A DNA stretch of 64,000 bases, from positions 45,079-109,078 of the forward strand of contig JAFAQY010000091.1 of assembly GCA_019261985.1 (NCBI GenBank). The letters run 5' to 3'. A program made the position numbers and the translations under genes. Every line of letters starts with the position of its first letter. The stretch's first letter is position 1. Shown piece by piece: positions 1-7,974 of the stretch. Under the pieces are notes generated by a model. It was not told the origin of the DNA. It made no database searches and saw only the letters and a program-made list of their open reading frames with translations. Origin of the DNA: Bryobacterales bacterium. GTDB taxonomy: Bacteria; Acidobacteriota; Terriglobia; Bryobacterales; Bryobacteraceae.

Positions 1-73
1 CGTGGCGAAGGACATTCCGCTCCTTAATCAGTGACGGCGGTCCGACCCTCCACCGGGCAGTGGCATTGACAAT

Positions 74-616
74 TTGGCCTCTATCGTTGAGCAGTATCAC
101 GCGATGATCGCCAGTGCGATCATTCACGACGGGGATCCCGTTGAGCTGCTCGAAGGCGTCCTGGTCAAAAAGGCGCGAAAGAGTCCAGCGCATCGATTTG
201 CGACATACAAAACCCGGAAGCTGTGTGAGCGCCTAGCGTCGACTGGTCGGTATGTAGATTCGCATGCGCCGATTACGCTTGGCTCAAGCGAGCCAGAGCC
301 CGATGTGGCGATCATCCACGGTGAGTACCGCGACTATACTGACCGTCATCCTGGGCCAGGCGATATCGCACTGGTGGTCGAGATCGCGGATGCAACGCTC
401 GATCGTGACCGAATTCTCAAGCGTCGCATCTATGCGTCTGCTGGAATCCCGGTTTATTGGGTGTTGGATCTGAACCGGAGGAGGCTGGAAGTCTTCTCAG
501 ACCCTAAGGGCGACAACTACTCGCGCTGCACGATGTACGAATCGCATCAACGGATCGAGGTCGTACTGGACGGATCGCCGGCCGGAACAATTCTGTTGAG
601 CGATTTACTGCCGTAA
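74..616 (+). CDS. Uma2 family (DUF820) endonuclease-fold protein
   Basis: The 180-residue product matches the Uma2/DUF820 family, a PD-(D/E)XK-like nuclease fold that is greatly expanded in acidobacteria and cyanobacteria and has no established substrate. The N-terminal EQYHAMI...VELLEGVLV stretch corresponds to the family's EEY...ELLEGEIV start. The core PEPDVAII, DIALVVEIAD and GIPVYWVLDL segments carry the D...E-x-K-like acidic residues of the fold. Length is typical. The TTG start at 74 is chosen because the family N-terminus begins there. An ATG at 104 would cut into the conserved start, and no strong ribosome-binding site is visible. It is convergent with the next gene. Family assignment is firm, cellular role unknown. 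Confidence 0.85.
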   Translation: MASIVEQYHAMIASAIIHDGDPVELLEGVLVKKARKSPAHRFATYKTRKLCERLASTGRYVDSHAPITLGSSEPEPDVAIIHGEYRDYTDRHPGPGDIALVVEIADATLDRDRILKRRIYASAGIPVYWVLDLNRRRLEVFSDPKGDNYSRCTMYESHQRIEVVLDGSPAGTILLSDLLP

Positions 617-624
617 CAGACGTA

Positions 625-2109
625 TTAGTTCCCTATCAAATCCATTGCGTACACACCGCGATTCTGTGTCACCCCAAGCAGCCGGTCCGGACTTCCAGGC
701 ATAACCAGTAAGGCCTGAAAACCCTCACTTGCGTCGCCTATGGGGGCGAACTTCTTCCAACTCCGGCCATCGTCGGTGCTGATGAACACCGTGCTGTACT
801 GGGCTGCGAAGAGCACCCCTTTGCGCGACGGGTGCTTGCAAATTGCACTCACGGTGCTGGCCCCTAGAACTCCTTCAACCGGCCTCCAGGTCTTGCCCGC
901 GTCATCCGATCGCATCAAACCGTGAACGGTTGCCAGGAGCAGGCCGTGGCTGTCCGTCGTCACCGTCTTCTGCATTTTCTCCAGAGCTGGATCCTGGTCC
1001 ATGGGCGCCGGCTTCCATTCGGAGCCGTCCAGACGGATGATCGAAGTACCGCCCGGTTCCGGGGCGCTGACATACAGCGTTTTCTCCAGAAGAGCAATGG
1101 CGCCGATGCGGCGATTTGCGAAGCCGCGGTTCACAGCCTGGAGCGTTTGTCCGAGATCATCGCTGCGGAACAGGCCCGCATCGGTGGCCACGAAAATGCG
1201 ATCCGGCTTTCCGGAATCGAAGGCGATGTACCGTGTGGGCAGGTCCGACAGTTTCCGCCAGCTCGCGCCGTTATCGTCGGATCTCACCAGCCCGAAAGTA
1301 GTGCCTGCCAAGAGCACGTTCATTTTCACTGGATTTTGCGTGATGTGATACGTCCGCGCCGAAGCGCCTTTGGCTTTGGTCAGCGGCTTCCATTGCTCGC
1401 CGCTGTCCAGGCTCCGGTACATCCCGCCGCAGACGCTCGCGAATAGCGTTTGGCGACGGCGTCCGTCGATAAGAATCGAGAACACGTCGGAATCGTCGAA
1501 CATGCCTTGCGGAATGAAATCCCAACTCGCTCCGTTGTCCGTTGTCTTCCAGGGCAAGTGCGGCGTACCCGCGTAAATTATTTTCGGGTCCACTTGATCG
1601 AACGCCAGCGAGACGACGGGTTTCGGTCCGGGCTTATCGGGCGAGCCGGCGCGTTCCCAATTTTCTCCGGCATCGCGGCTGAGATACACTCCGTCCACTG
1701 TTCCGGCGCCCATCAGGCGTGAATCGCGCCACATCGCGATTGCCCATACGCTCTTTATTCCAGCGAGGTGTTTCCAGGTGGCTCCGCTGTCCGAAGTCCG
1801 ATAGATGCCCGAATATTCCGGATCGTCGCTGGCGACTCCAGCGAAGTAGATGCCCGGATTGTGAGCATCTACAACAAAGGCGTGAAGCGTAGAGCGGAGC
1901 TGGGCGGGGAACGGTATGGCCCGCCAGGAGCCGCCTTCATCGTCGGAGCGGAAAATTTGTGCATTGCCGGTTGCGGCCAGAACCCGGCCGGGATGATGGC
2001 GATCGACTTGAACGATTGCAGCGGGTCCGCCAAACGGACCGATAGCTTCCCACCCCGCCCATATGGGTGAGCAGACCAACGCTGCTAAAAGCGAAAAAGG
2101 TGCTCTCAT
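625..2109 (-). CDS. Secreted Asp-box (BNR/sortilin-like) beta-propeller protein
   Basis: A 494-residue exported protein. The ATG at 2109 gives a clean signal peptide (MRAPFSLLAALVCSPIWA), whereas the open frame upstream only translates the 33-bp repeats. The mature part contains about nine Asp-box motifs of the type S-x-D-x-G-x-x-W (SDDEGGSW, SDSGATW, SRDAGENW, TTDNGASW, SLDSGEQW, SDDNGASW, SDDAGKTW, STDDGRSW), spaced as in sialidase/Vps10-type propellers. The catalytic arginines and FRIP motif of sialidases are not evident, so a glycan-binding or photosystem-assembly-factor-like (Ycf48-type) propeller is more likely than an enzyme. It lies downstream of and on the same strand as the OmpA-like gene, separated by the palindromic repeats. 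Confidence 0.8.
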   Translation of the reverse strand: MRAPFSLLAALVCSPIWAGWEAIGPFGGPAAIVQVDRHHPGRVLAATGNAQIFRSDDEGGSWRAIPFPAQLRSTLHAFVVDAHNPGIYFAGVASDDPEYSGIYRTSDSGATWKHLAGIKSVWAIAMWRDSRLMGAGTVDGVYLSRDAGENWERAGSPDKPGPKPVVSLAFDQVDPKIIYAGTPHLPWKTTDNGASWDFIPQGMFDDSDVFSILIDGRRRQTLFASVCGGMYRSLDSGEQWKPLTKAKGASARTYHITQNPVKMNVLLAGTTFGLVRSDDNGASWRKLSDLPTRYIAFDSGKPDRIFVATDAGLFRSDDLGQTLQAVNRGFANRRIGAIALLEKTLYVSAPEPGGTSIIRLDGSEWKPAPMDQDPALEKMQKTVTTDSHGLLLATVHGLMRSDDAGKTWRPVEGVLGASTVSAICKHPSRKGVLFAAQYSTVFISTDDGRSWKKFAPIGDASEGFQALLVMPGSPDRLLGVTQNRGVYAMDLIGN

Positions 2110-2121
2110 CGTGTGCGACAG

Positions 2122-2207
2122 GGGTGGGCCGAAGCGCACTCGCCTTCGATCATAGAGTGGGCCGAAGCCCACTCCGCTTCCATCATGGAGTGGGCCGAAG
2201 CCCACTC
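2122..2207. repeat. Three palindromes at exact 33-bp period
   Basis: Copies at 2122-2141, 2155-2174 and 2188-2207. The second and third are perfect 20-nt hairpins (stem GAGTGGGC, loop CGAA, stem GCCCACTC) and the first is imperfect. They sit between the stop of the OmpA-like gene and the start of the propeller gene, both on the minus strand. They could act as transcript-stabilising or terminating hairpins, although there is no T-run. Confidence 0.8.
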
Positions 2208-2212
2208 CTGGA

Positions 2213-3985
2213 TCATCTAGGACAACCCAGAGTCTGCACGTTCAGCGATCTGGCCGTCTGCGCGCCCTGAGCGGATGGAGGCATCACCCCGCCCGTCGGG
2301 ACGAACCAGACTTCCACGCGGCGGAACCGCGCTTGATCGTTCTGCCTTACCGCCTGACCCGCGCGCTCCTTCGTCGTGGAAGTTTCGCAGAAGTACGGCT
2401 GGTAATCCACACCATTGTCCGTCGCGCCTACACCCTTGATCTGGATTTTATCCGCAGGGAACCTGGCGCAGACGCCCGAACCCGCGCTGATTACGGCGGC
2501 TGCATTCTTGGCGCGATTCAAATCCAGACCGACGCGCCGCACCTCGGCTTGCGAGATATGGCCGACGAAGACAACGGTTCCACCAGGATCGGAATCGAAC
2601 AAGGTCTTCAGGTCCTCGAGCAACACGCGTTTGCCGCAGTTATTGATGCGGTCGCTGTTTGGGTTAAACGTAACATCGGGCAGCCGCCGGGGCTGAACTT
2701 GCGCAGCCAGGTTCACCTGCACGGTTGCCGTCGCCGTGCCCGTTTGGCCGCGTTGATCCGTAACCCGGGCAGTGAGAGTAATGGTCTTCTGCTGGGGCGT
2801 CGGCCCTGGAGGAGGGAACTGAACGCCCGCGGAATTAAACGTCGTGCCGTTTACGGTTCCCTCTGAAGCGGTGTAGGTGATGGGCTCGAGATTCCCGCCG
2901 CATTGGCCAGGAGTAAAGTTGGCCGCGAGAGTCGCCGTGTCCCCGGCATTGATCGATGCGGGGGTAACGCGCAGAGTTCCGGTGGGGGGCTGAGCGGCTT
3001 GCACCGTAACGGTCGTCTGGGCAGTGCCCTGGGTGTAGCCTTCGGCGGTCGCCGTTGCCGCGATCGTGTACGTGCCGGGCTGACGGCCCGTGGAACCGAA
3101 CGAGAAGTTCGGGCCTCGGCTGGTTTGCTGTCCATTTACGGTCCAGTCAAGCGTAGCGCCAGCGGGAGCGCCGGCCACGGTGATCGTGGCCATATCGCCT
3201 GGGCAGACTTGCGGCGCGCTGGGCGTTAGCCGGAGAGCTATCGGCTTTGGCGGCGGAGGCGGTGGCGGTGGTGGAGGTGGAGGCGGCGGTGGGGGCGGCG
3301 GCGGAGCCGGTTCCTTTTCACCGAAGGTAAACATCAGTCCCGCGGCATATCTCAAATTGTTCCGATTCTTGTTCGATGTCGTGCCGTTGATGAGCTCTTG
3401 CAGGCTCTTCGTCTCGAACCGGGTCAAATAATAGTCGAGCTGGACGGGACGAATGCGAACATGCTTACTTAGCTTGACGTCCAAGCCACCGCCCGCGGCC
3501 ATGGCGAAGTTCGCCTGCGATGCTTCGAAGCGGCCGTTCGATGAAGGTATGGGAAGCGGAACACCGGATGGCGGCACGATTGGAGTCGGTGGAACCAGTA
3601 TGGAGGACGCGGCAATGCTCGTCGTTGAACGGTTCACGCCGAACAATACGTGGAAATAAGGATCGACGCGCCTATTTCGCCCCACTGACAAGCGGGGCCC
3701 AAACAGGTAGCTGTAGGAGGTCGTGTCGACCTGGTAATCGTGGATGTTGCCGTTGTGATAACCGCCGAATTCACCTTCAAACGCGAAATGGTTGGTAAAG
3801 TTATATCCAAAATTAAATAGCCCGCCATTCATGGTGAATGCCGGGAATTTTCCGTCGGAATTGACACGCAGGAATGAATAACCGAAAAAGATATCGACTT
3901 TCGGATACTCCTGCGCGAACGCCGCGGCACTGAACAACATCATCAGTGGCAGCGCCTTTCCGACTACACGCCATCTGTCTCTCAT
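2213..3985 (-). CDS. Outer-membrane beta-barrel / Ig-like / OmpA-domain protein
   Basis: A 590-residue envelope protein. The ATG at 3985 is preceded by GGAGAAG and starts a signal peptide ending ...SAAAFA-QEYP. An earlier in-frame ATG at 4039 lacks this logic. Residues of about 20-225 resemble an OmpA-type eight-strand barrel (DIFFGYSFLRVN, FGYNFTNHFAFEGEFG, ending in the strand YAAGLMFTFG). A run of about 20 prolines follows near residues 226-247, encoded by a GGC/GGT/GGA-rich tract. Next come two Ig/PKD-like segments rich in Thr and Pro. The C-terminal part (DVTFNPNSDRIN, LDLNRAKNAAAVI, ARFRRVEVWFVP) fits an OmpA peptidoglycan-binding domain, with cysteines inserted. It probably tethers the outer membrane to the wall, with the polyproline acting as a spacer. 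Confidence 0.82.
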   Translation of the reverse strand: MRDRWRVVGKALPLMMLFSAAAFAQEYPKVDIFFGYSFLRVNSDGKFPAFTMNGGLFNFGYNFTNHFAFEGEFGGYHNGNIHDYQVDTTSYSYLFGPRLSVGRNRRVDPYFHVLFGVNRSTTSIAASSILVPPTPIVPPSGVPLPIPSSNGRFEASQANFAMAAGGGLDVKLSKHVRIRPVQLDYYLTRFETKSLQELINGTTSNKNRNNLRYAAGLMFTFGEKEPAPPPPPPPPPPPPPPPPPPPKPIALRLTPSAPQVCPGDMATITVAGAPAGATLDWTVNGQQTSRGPNFSFGSTGRQPGTYTIAATATAEGYTQGTAQTTVTVQAAQPPTGTLRVTPASINAGDTATLAANFTPGQCGGNLEPITYTASEGTVNGTTFNSAGVQFPPPGPTPQQKTITLTARVTDQRGQTGTATATVQVNLAAQVQPRRLPDVTFNPNSDRINNCGKRVLLEDLKTLFDSDPGGTVVFVGHISQAEVRRVGLDLNRAKNAAAVISAGSGVCARFPADKIQIKGVGATDNGVDYQPYFCETSTTKERAGQAVRQNDQARFRRVEVWFVPTGGVMPPSAQGAQTARSLNVQTLGCPR

Positions 3986-4421
3986 TTCAGCTTCTCCAAA
4001 ACAAATACAATCAAGTAATTTAAACAAACGGCCGCGCAAGTATGGGATGCCCGCCGCGGATACTTATCCCTGCAAAATTCCACGGTGGGGCCGGATTTAA
4101 ACTATTGTGCGGTCCTGGTTTGCGATTTTCCCCTCACTGTCGATCTGCCCCTTATTCTACTCCAACTTAGACTGAAGAACTAGAGATTTTTTGGCGTCTG
4201 TGCGGAGCGGAAGCTTGTTGACTCGAGAATCTGCCTGTGGAGCCCGGCCGGTCCATTTTGCAGGATGCAATTGGTTGTGGCCGCGGTGGATTGGTGCTGG
4301 CGGCTAGTGCTTGATTGTAGAACTTCACCGCCCGGCCAAGGTGGGCTAAAGCTCGCCGCAGGCTGAAGCCCGCCCCACGGCAACGCCAACTTCCGGAATT
4401 CGGTACTCGGTCGCGTGTGCG
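3986..4421. other. Divergent intergenic region with one REP-like hairpin
   Basis: This 436-nt gap separates the OmpA-like gene (leftward) from the cytochrome-TPR gene (rightward), so it should hold both promoters, but no convincing -35/-10 pair stands out. From 4331 to 4380 it contains a palindromic, REP-like stretch (GGTGGGCTAAAGC...GCTGAAGCCCGCCCCAC). This resembles the hairpin clusters at 9484-9540 and 39717-39812. No gene is seen. Confidence 0.5.
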
Positions 4422-6647
4422 ATGGTTATATATGCTGGCCGGGGCTGGCGCCAGAGGTGTGAGCTGAGCGTTCATTCGGGTTTGCGCTTAGGAATTATTG
4501 CCGTGGTCGTGGCGGGCGCCTTGACGGGGGCATGGGTGTACTTCAAACCTCAACGCGCGCAAGTCCCCGATCCCGCTAACGCGTATGTTGATCCGGCGGT
4601 GTGCGCCGACTGCCACGGCGATATTGCCGCGAAGTATGCCAAGACGGGTATGGGCCGGTCATTCCTGCGCCCAAACGCCGAGAATACGATCCAGGATTTT
4701 CCGCCCGGAAAGAAGTTCCATCACAAAGCGTCGGACAGCTACTTCTCTATGTTCGAGCGCGGCGGGAAATTCTATCAGCGGCGCTGGCAGCTAGGGTTCG
4801 ATGGGAAGGAAATCAACGTCGACGAGAAACAAGTAGATTACGTTATTGGCTCCGGCAACCATTCGCGCACCTATCTTCATCTCACCAATCGCAACGCGCT
4901 CCAGGTTTTACCTTTGAGCTGGTACTCGGAAAAGGGAGGCTATTGGGACATGAGCCCCGCATACGATCAGCCGGATTACCCGGGATCGGTGCGCCCGGTC
5001 CACTACGAATGCATGTTCTGCCATAACGCTTATCCGAAGATTCCGGAATCGGAGGCGCATTCCGCCGGTCCGGAAATGACTTTCACCCAACCTCTGCCTT
5101 TGGGGATCGACTGCCAGCGCTGCCATGGCCCCGGCGACCGGCATGTGCAAATAGCCTCCGCGGGCGGTAAGCCGGAAGCAATCCGTGCCGCGATTGTAAA
5201 TTCGAAACGCTTGGATCCGGACCGGCAAATGGAGGTCTGCCTGCAGTGCCACCTGGAAAGCACCAGCCTGGAACTGCCGCCCTTTATCCGGCGGTTCGAT
5301 CGAAGCGCCTTTTCGTACGTGCCCGGGCAGCCTCTGGGCGATTTCGTTCTGCATTTCGATAAGGCGGGCGGTAACAACAACCGGTTTGAGATTGTAAACG
5401 CGGGTTACCGGCTTCGGGAATCGCAGTGTTTTTTGAAGAGTGAAAAGAAACTGCGCTGCACCACGTGTCACGATCCGCACGATATTCCGCGGGGGTTCGC
5501 CGCGACCGCGGGCTACAACGGCATCTGTCAGAGCTGCCACGCCGCGGCAACGCTGAAAGCGGTCGCTTCCGTTCCGCATACCGCGGAGGCGGATTGCGTG
5601 GGCTGCCATATGCCGAAGCGCAGGACAGACGACGTGGTGCATGTGGTTATGACGGACCACTTGATTCAGCGGCGGAAACCGGAAGGGTATTTGCTGGCGG
5701 CGAAAACAGAAATCGTCGATCACCCCGGCGGCGGATATCACGGAGAGGTTGTTCCATATTACCCTTCGCCGCTTCCCGATACTCCCGAGAACTCGCTTTA
5801 CGCCGCCCTGGCGCAGATCAGAAGCGAGCGAAATTTGTCCGCCGGGGTGCCCCGCCTGGCGAGCCTGATCGATCGTTACCACCCAACGGAAGCCGGTTTT
5901 TATGCAGAACTTGGTCAAGGCTACCGTGCGTCTCACGATTTTTCCCGCGCCATTCCCATGTTCGAAGAGGCCGCGCGCCGGGAGCCGACGGCGTTCCGGC
6001 TGGTCCAACTCGGCAACGCGCTGATGGAAGCCCGGCAGTTTCCGAAGGCTGAAGAAACGCTACGGCGAGCGATCGCGCTTGACCCTAATAACCCGACCGC
6101 ATGGGGAACGCTGGGATGGACTTTGTGGCAACAGGACAAGGGAGCCGATGCGCGAACAGCATTAGATAACGCCGTGGCGTTGGATCCCGAACTCCCCGAG
6201 CTACGCAACAACTACGCGTCAATCCTGTGGGGTTTGGGTGAACAGGCGGCGGCTGAGGCTCAGTTTCGGGAGGCGCTCCGAATTCAGCCCGGGATCGCGG
6301 AGTGGCGGTTGAATTTTGCCCGCGTGCTGGCGTCGCGCGGCGAGTTGGCGGAAGCTCGTTTCCAGTTCGAGCAATCCATTCGCCTGAATCCCGATTTGGC
6401 GGACGCCAGGTTGGATTATGGACGGTTGCTGGCCGACCGCGGGGAACTTGTCGCGGCCGTACGCGAGTTGGAAACCGCGGTCCGTTTGCAGCCTAATCTT
6501 TTCCGCGCGCACTACGAACTAGCGATGGCTCTGGGGCGGAAGGGCGATTCCGCGGGAGCGATCGAGCACCTGCAGATCGCGGCCAGTGGGACGGACGCGG
6601 AGGCACGCGGGGCGGCGATTCAGGTGCTGCAACAGCTGCGTCGATAA
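4422..6647 (+). CDS. Seven-haem cytochrome c fused to TPR domain
   Basis: A 741-residue exported or membrane-anchored protein. An N-terminal hydrophobic segment (LRLGIIAVVVAGALTGAWVYF) is followed by seven CxxCH haem-binding motifs between residues 61 and 396: CADCH, CMFCH, CQRCH, CLQCH, CTTCH, CQSCH and CVGCH. From about residue 480 there are at least seven tetratricopeptide repeats (for example PTAWGTLGWTLWQQDKGADA, AEWRLNFARVLASRGELAEA). Multihaem-TPR fusions of this kind are common in acidobacteria and planctomycetes and are generally thought to work in periplasmic electron transfer with partners docked on the TPRs. The substrate is unknown. No Shine-Dalgarno sequence is visible upstream of 4422, so the exact start is uncertain. 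No partner oxidoreductase is adjacent. Confidence 0.85.
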   Translation: MVIYAGRGWRQRCELSVHSGLRLGIIAVVVAGALTGAWVYFKPQRAQVPDPANAYVDPAVCADCHGDIAAKYAKTGMGRSFLRPNAENTIQDFPPGKKFHHKASDSYFSMFERGGKFYQRRWQLGFDGKEINVDEKQVDYVIGSGNHSRTYLHLTNRNALQVLPLSWYSEKGGYWDMSPAYDQPDYPGSVRPVHYECMFCHNAYPKIPESEAHSAGPEMTFTQPLPLGIDCQRCHGPGDRHVQIASAGGKPEAIRAAIVNSKRLDPDRQMEVCLQCHLESTSLELPPFIRRFDRSAFSYVPGQPLGDFVLHFDKAGGNNNRFEIVNAGYRLRESQCFLKSEKKLRCTTCHDPHDIPRGFAATAGYNGICQSCHAAATLKAVASVPHTAEADCVGCHMPKRRTDDVVHVVMTDHLIQRRKPEGYLLAAKTEIVDHPGGGYHGEVVPYYPSPLPDTPENSLYAALAQIRSERNLSAGVPRLASLIDRYHPTEAGFYAELGQGYRASHDFSRAIPMFEEAARREPTAFRLVQLGNALMEARQFPKAEETLRRAIALDPNNPTAWGTLGWTLWQQDKGADARTALDNAVALDPELPELRNNYASILWGLGEQAAAEAQFREALRIQPGIAEWRLNFARVLASRGELAEARFQFEQSIRLNPDLADARLDYGRLLADRGELVAAVRELETAVRLQPNLFRAHYELAMALGRKGDSAGAIEHLQIAASGTDAEARGAAIQVLQQLRR

Positions 6648-6671
6648 GGCGAGGGGCAGAACTGCTCCGCT

Positions 6672-7157
6672 TTAAAGCCGCAGCGCGGGCTCCGCGGATG
6701 TAGAGAATGTGGCAATGGTGGGTTTCACCAGGCGCTCGAAATCCGCGTAGGCCATCCGAATCAGCTCGTGGTGCGTTCCCGCGTTGAAGGCGATTTCCTT
6801 ATCATGAGTGAGGCTCTCATCCACGAAAACCCGCATTCCATAAAGCGGTCCGAACGGCGGCATAGCGCCGAGTTCGCACTCCGGAAAGTGATCGCGGAAA
6901 TCGGTTTCGGATGCGAGGGCGATGCGCGTTGCTCCGGCGGCTGCCTTAAGTAATGCGAGATCCACGTGATATGACGCGGGAAGAACGGCCATGGCCATCC
7001 CGCCCTCGATTTTGACAATTACGGTTTTTGCCAGTTCCTGCCCTTTGACGTGAGCGAGGGAGGCGATTTCAAGCGCGGTGTACGCAGGTGAATGAGAGAT
7101 CGTGACGTACTTGGCGTTGTGGCGATCCAAGAATTCGGTCAAATGTTGCGCGGGCAT
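6672..7157 (-). CDS. YbaK/EbsC-type aminoacyl-tRNA deacylase domain protein
   Basis: A 161-residue single-domain protein of the YbaK/ProX (INS) superfamily, whose members hydrolyse mischarged aminoacyl-tRNAs in trans. Diagnostic segments are YVTISHSPAYTALEIASLAHVKGQELAKTVIVK, with the catalytic-type lysine in LAKTVIVK, ALASETDFRDHFPECELGAMPPFG near residues 80-105, and a C-terminal YADFERLVKPTIATFS. The GAMPPFG signature is typical of the non-ProX members that act as general YbaK-like deacylases or thiolation-linked proteins. The start at 7157 is supported by GGAGGT just upstream (reverse complement of acctcc). It is convergent with the cytochrome gene, with a gap of about 25 nt. The exact tRNA substrate cannot be read from sequence. 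Confidence 0.85.
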   Translation of the reverse strand: MPAQHLTEFLDRHNAKYVTISHSPAYTALEIASLAHVKGQELAKTVIVKIEGGMAMAVLPASYHVDLALLKAAAGATRIALASETDFRDHFPECELGAMPPFGPLYGMRVFVDESLTHDKEIAFNAGTHHELIRMAYADFERLVKPTIATFSTSAEPALRL

Positions 7158-7233
7158 GGTGACCTCCTATTCACTGGATGCGGTCGGCTTTTTAGCGTTC
7201 CGCGGGCGGAGGCGCTAGGGCTAGGGGCCGGGG

Positions 7234-7275
7234 GCCAGACGCCAGACGCCAGACGCCAGGCGCCAGACGCCAGGC
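7234..7275. repeat. GCCAGAC/GCCAGGC heptamer tandem repeat
   Basis: Six consecutive 7-bp units (GCCAGAC x3, GCCAGGC, GCCAGAC, GCCAGGC). The reverse complement GTCTGGC recurs at 7405-7439 (two adjacent units, then GTCTGGC and GTCTGCC after a short interruption). The two arrays could therefore pair over the 130-nt interval between them. Confidence 0.9.
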
Positions 7276-7309
7276 GTGCCGTGAGGGCCGGATTGCGCCT
7301 GAGGCATTA

Positions 7310-7382
7310 TTCGGCTTCCCGCGGCTTCCGTCAACCAGCTCGGCTCGCGGCGCGGCTCCGGCCCGCTGAGGCGCGAGCTGAA
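7310..7382. repeat. Partial direct duplication of the trxC 3' end
   Basis: The stretch around 7310-7382 (ATTCGGCTTCCCGCGGC..., CGGCGCGGCTCCGGCCCGCTGA...) closely repeats 7459-7541, which encodes the last residues of the thioredoxin-2 gene. The copy is interrupted by small differences and lies outside any gene. It is flanked by the GCCAGAC and GTCTGGC heptamer arrays, suggesting a repeat-mediated duplication at the end of the gene. Confidence 0.75.
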
Positions 7383-7448
7383 CGCATGCGTTTCGGCGCC
7401 CGGCGTCTGGCGTCTGGCAACTGCCGTCTGGCGTCTGCCGTCCGCCCC

Positions 7449-7901
7449 CTACGGCGCCATTCGGCTTCCCGCGGCTTCCGTCAACCAGCGGCGCATCTCG
7501 CTTCGCGGCGCGGCTCCGGCCCGCTGAAGCGCGGGCTGACCGTCCTGGAACACGATGAAGTTGGGAATCGATTGCACTCCGAACCGTGCGGCCAGCCGCG
7601 GATGGGCGTCCGTATCGACCTTCAGCACCAAAGCCTGGCCCCGCAATTCATTTGCGAGCGCGTGAACCTCCGGCGCCGCCATCCTGCATGGACCGCACCA
7701 CGATGCCCAGAAGTCCACGAGGACCGGCACCTTGGCTGATTGCACGACTTCATCGAACAACGCTTCATCGGACTCGACCGGCTCGCCGGCGGGGGCGAGT
7801 GCTGCCTTACAGTTGCCGCACCGCCCCGTATCCGCCAGATGCCGCCCCGGAATTCTGTTTTTCGTGCCGCAGGACCCGCAGACTGAGACAATTGAAGCCA
7901 C
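7449..7901 (-). CDS. trxC: Thioredoxin 2 (zinc-ribbon thioredoxin)
   Basis: A 150-residue cytoplasmic disulfide reductase. The N-terminal zinc ribbon has two CxxC pairs (VCGSCGTKNRIP and GRCGNCKAAL), as in TrxC. The thioredoxin fold follows with the active site WASWCGPCRM and the cis-proline loop SIPNFIVF. The GTG start at 7901 is preferred because GGAGAGG lies just upstream and the ribbon follows immediately. An earlier ATG at 7970 would add an unrelated extension. The gene is divergent from the metal-transporter ATPase, with about 74 nt between starts. Its 3' end shows a partial duplication just downstream, and the final residues (SRMAP) may have been altered by that event. Confidence 0.9.
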   Translation of the reverse strand: MASIVSVCGSCGTKNRIPGRHLADTGRCGNCKAALAPAGEPVESDEALFDEVVQSAKVPVLVDFWASWCGPCRMAAPEVHALANELRGQALVLKVDTDAHPRLAARFGVQSIPNFIVFQDGQPALQRAGAAPRSEMRRWLTEAAGSRMAP

Positions 7902-7974
7902 GTTAATCGTCCTCTCCGCTTTCAGTGTAGGCAATGCGATTGCCACGGTAGACTGTGTCTTCGGGCGCACGCGC

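Noticed and set aside
7234..7439. Possible CRISPR-like array
   Set aside because: Units are 7 bp without spacers and include inverted copies, so this is a simple tandem and inverted repeat.
7732..7974. Long N-terminal extension of the ZnuC reading frame
   Set aside because: It is antisense to the well-supported trxC gene and has no homology; the GTG at 7975 fits the family start.
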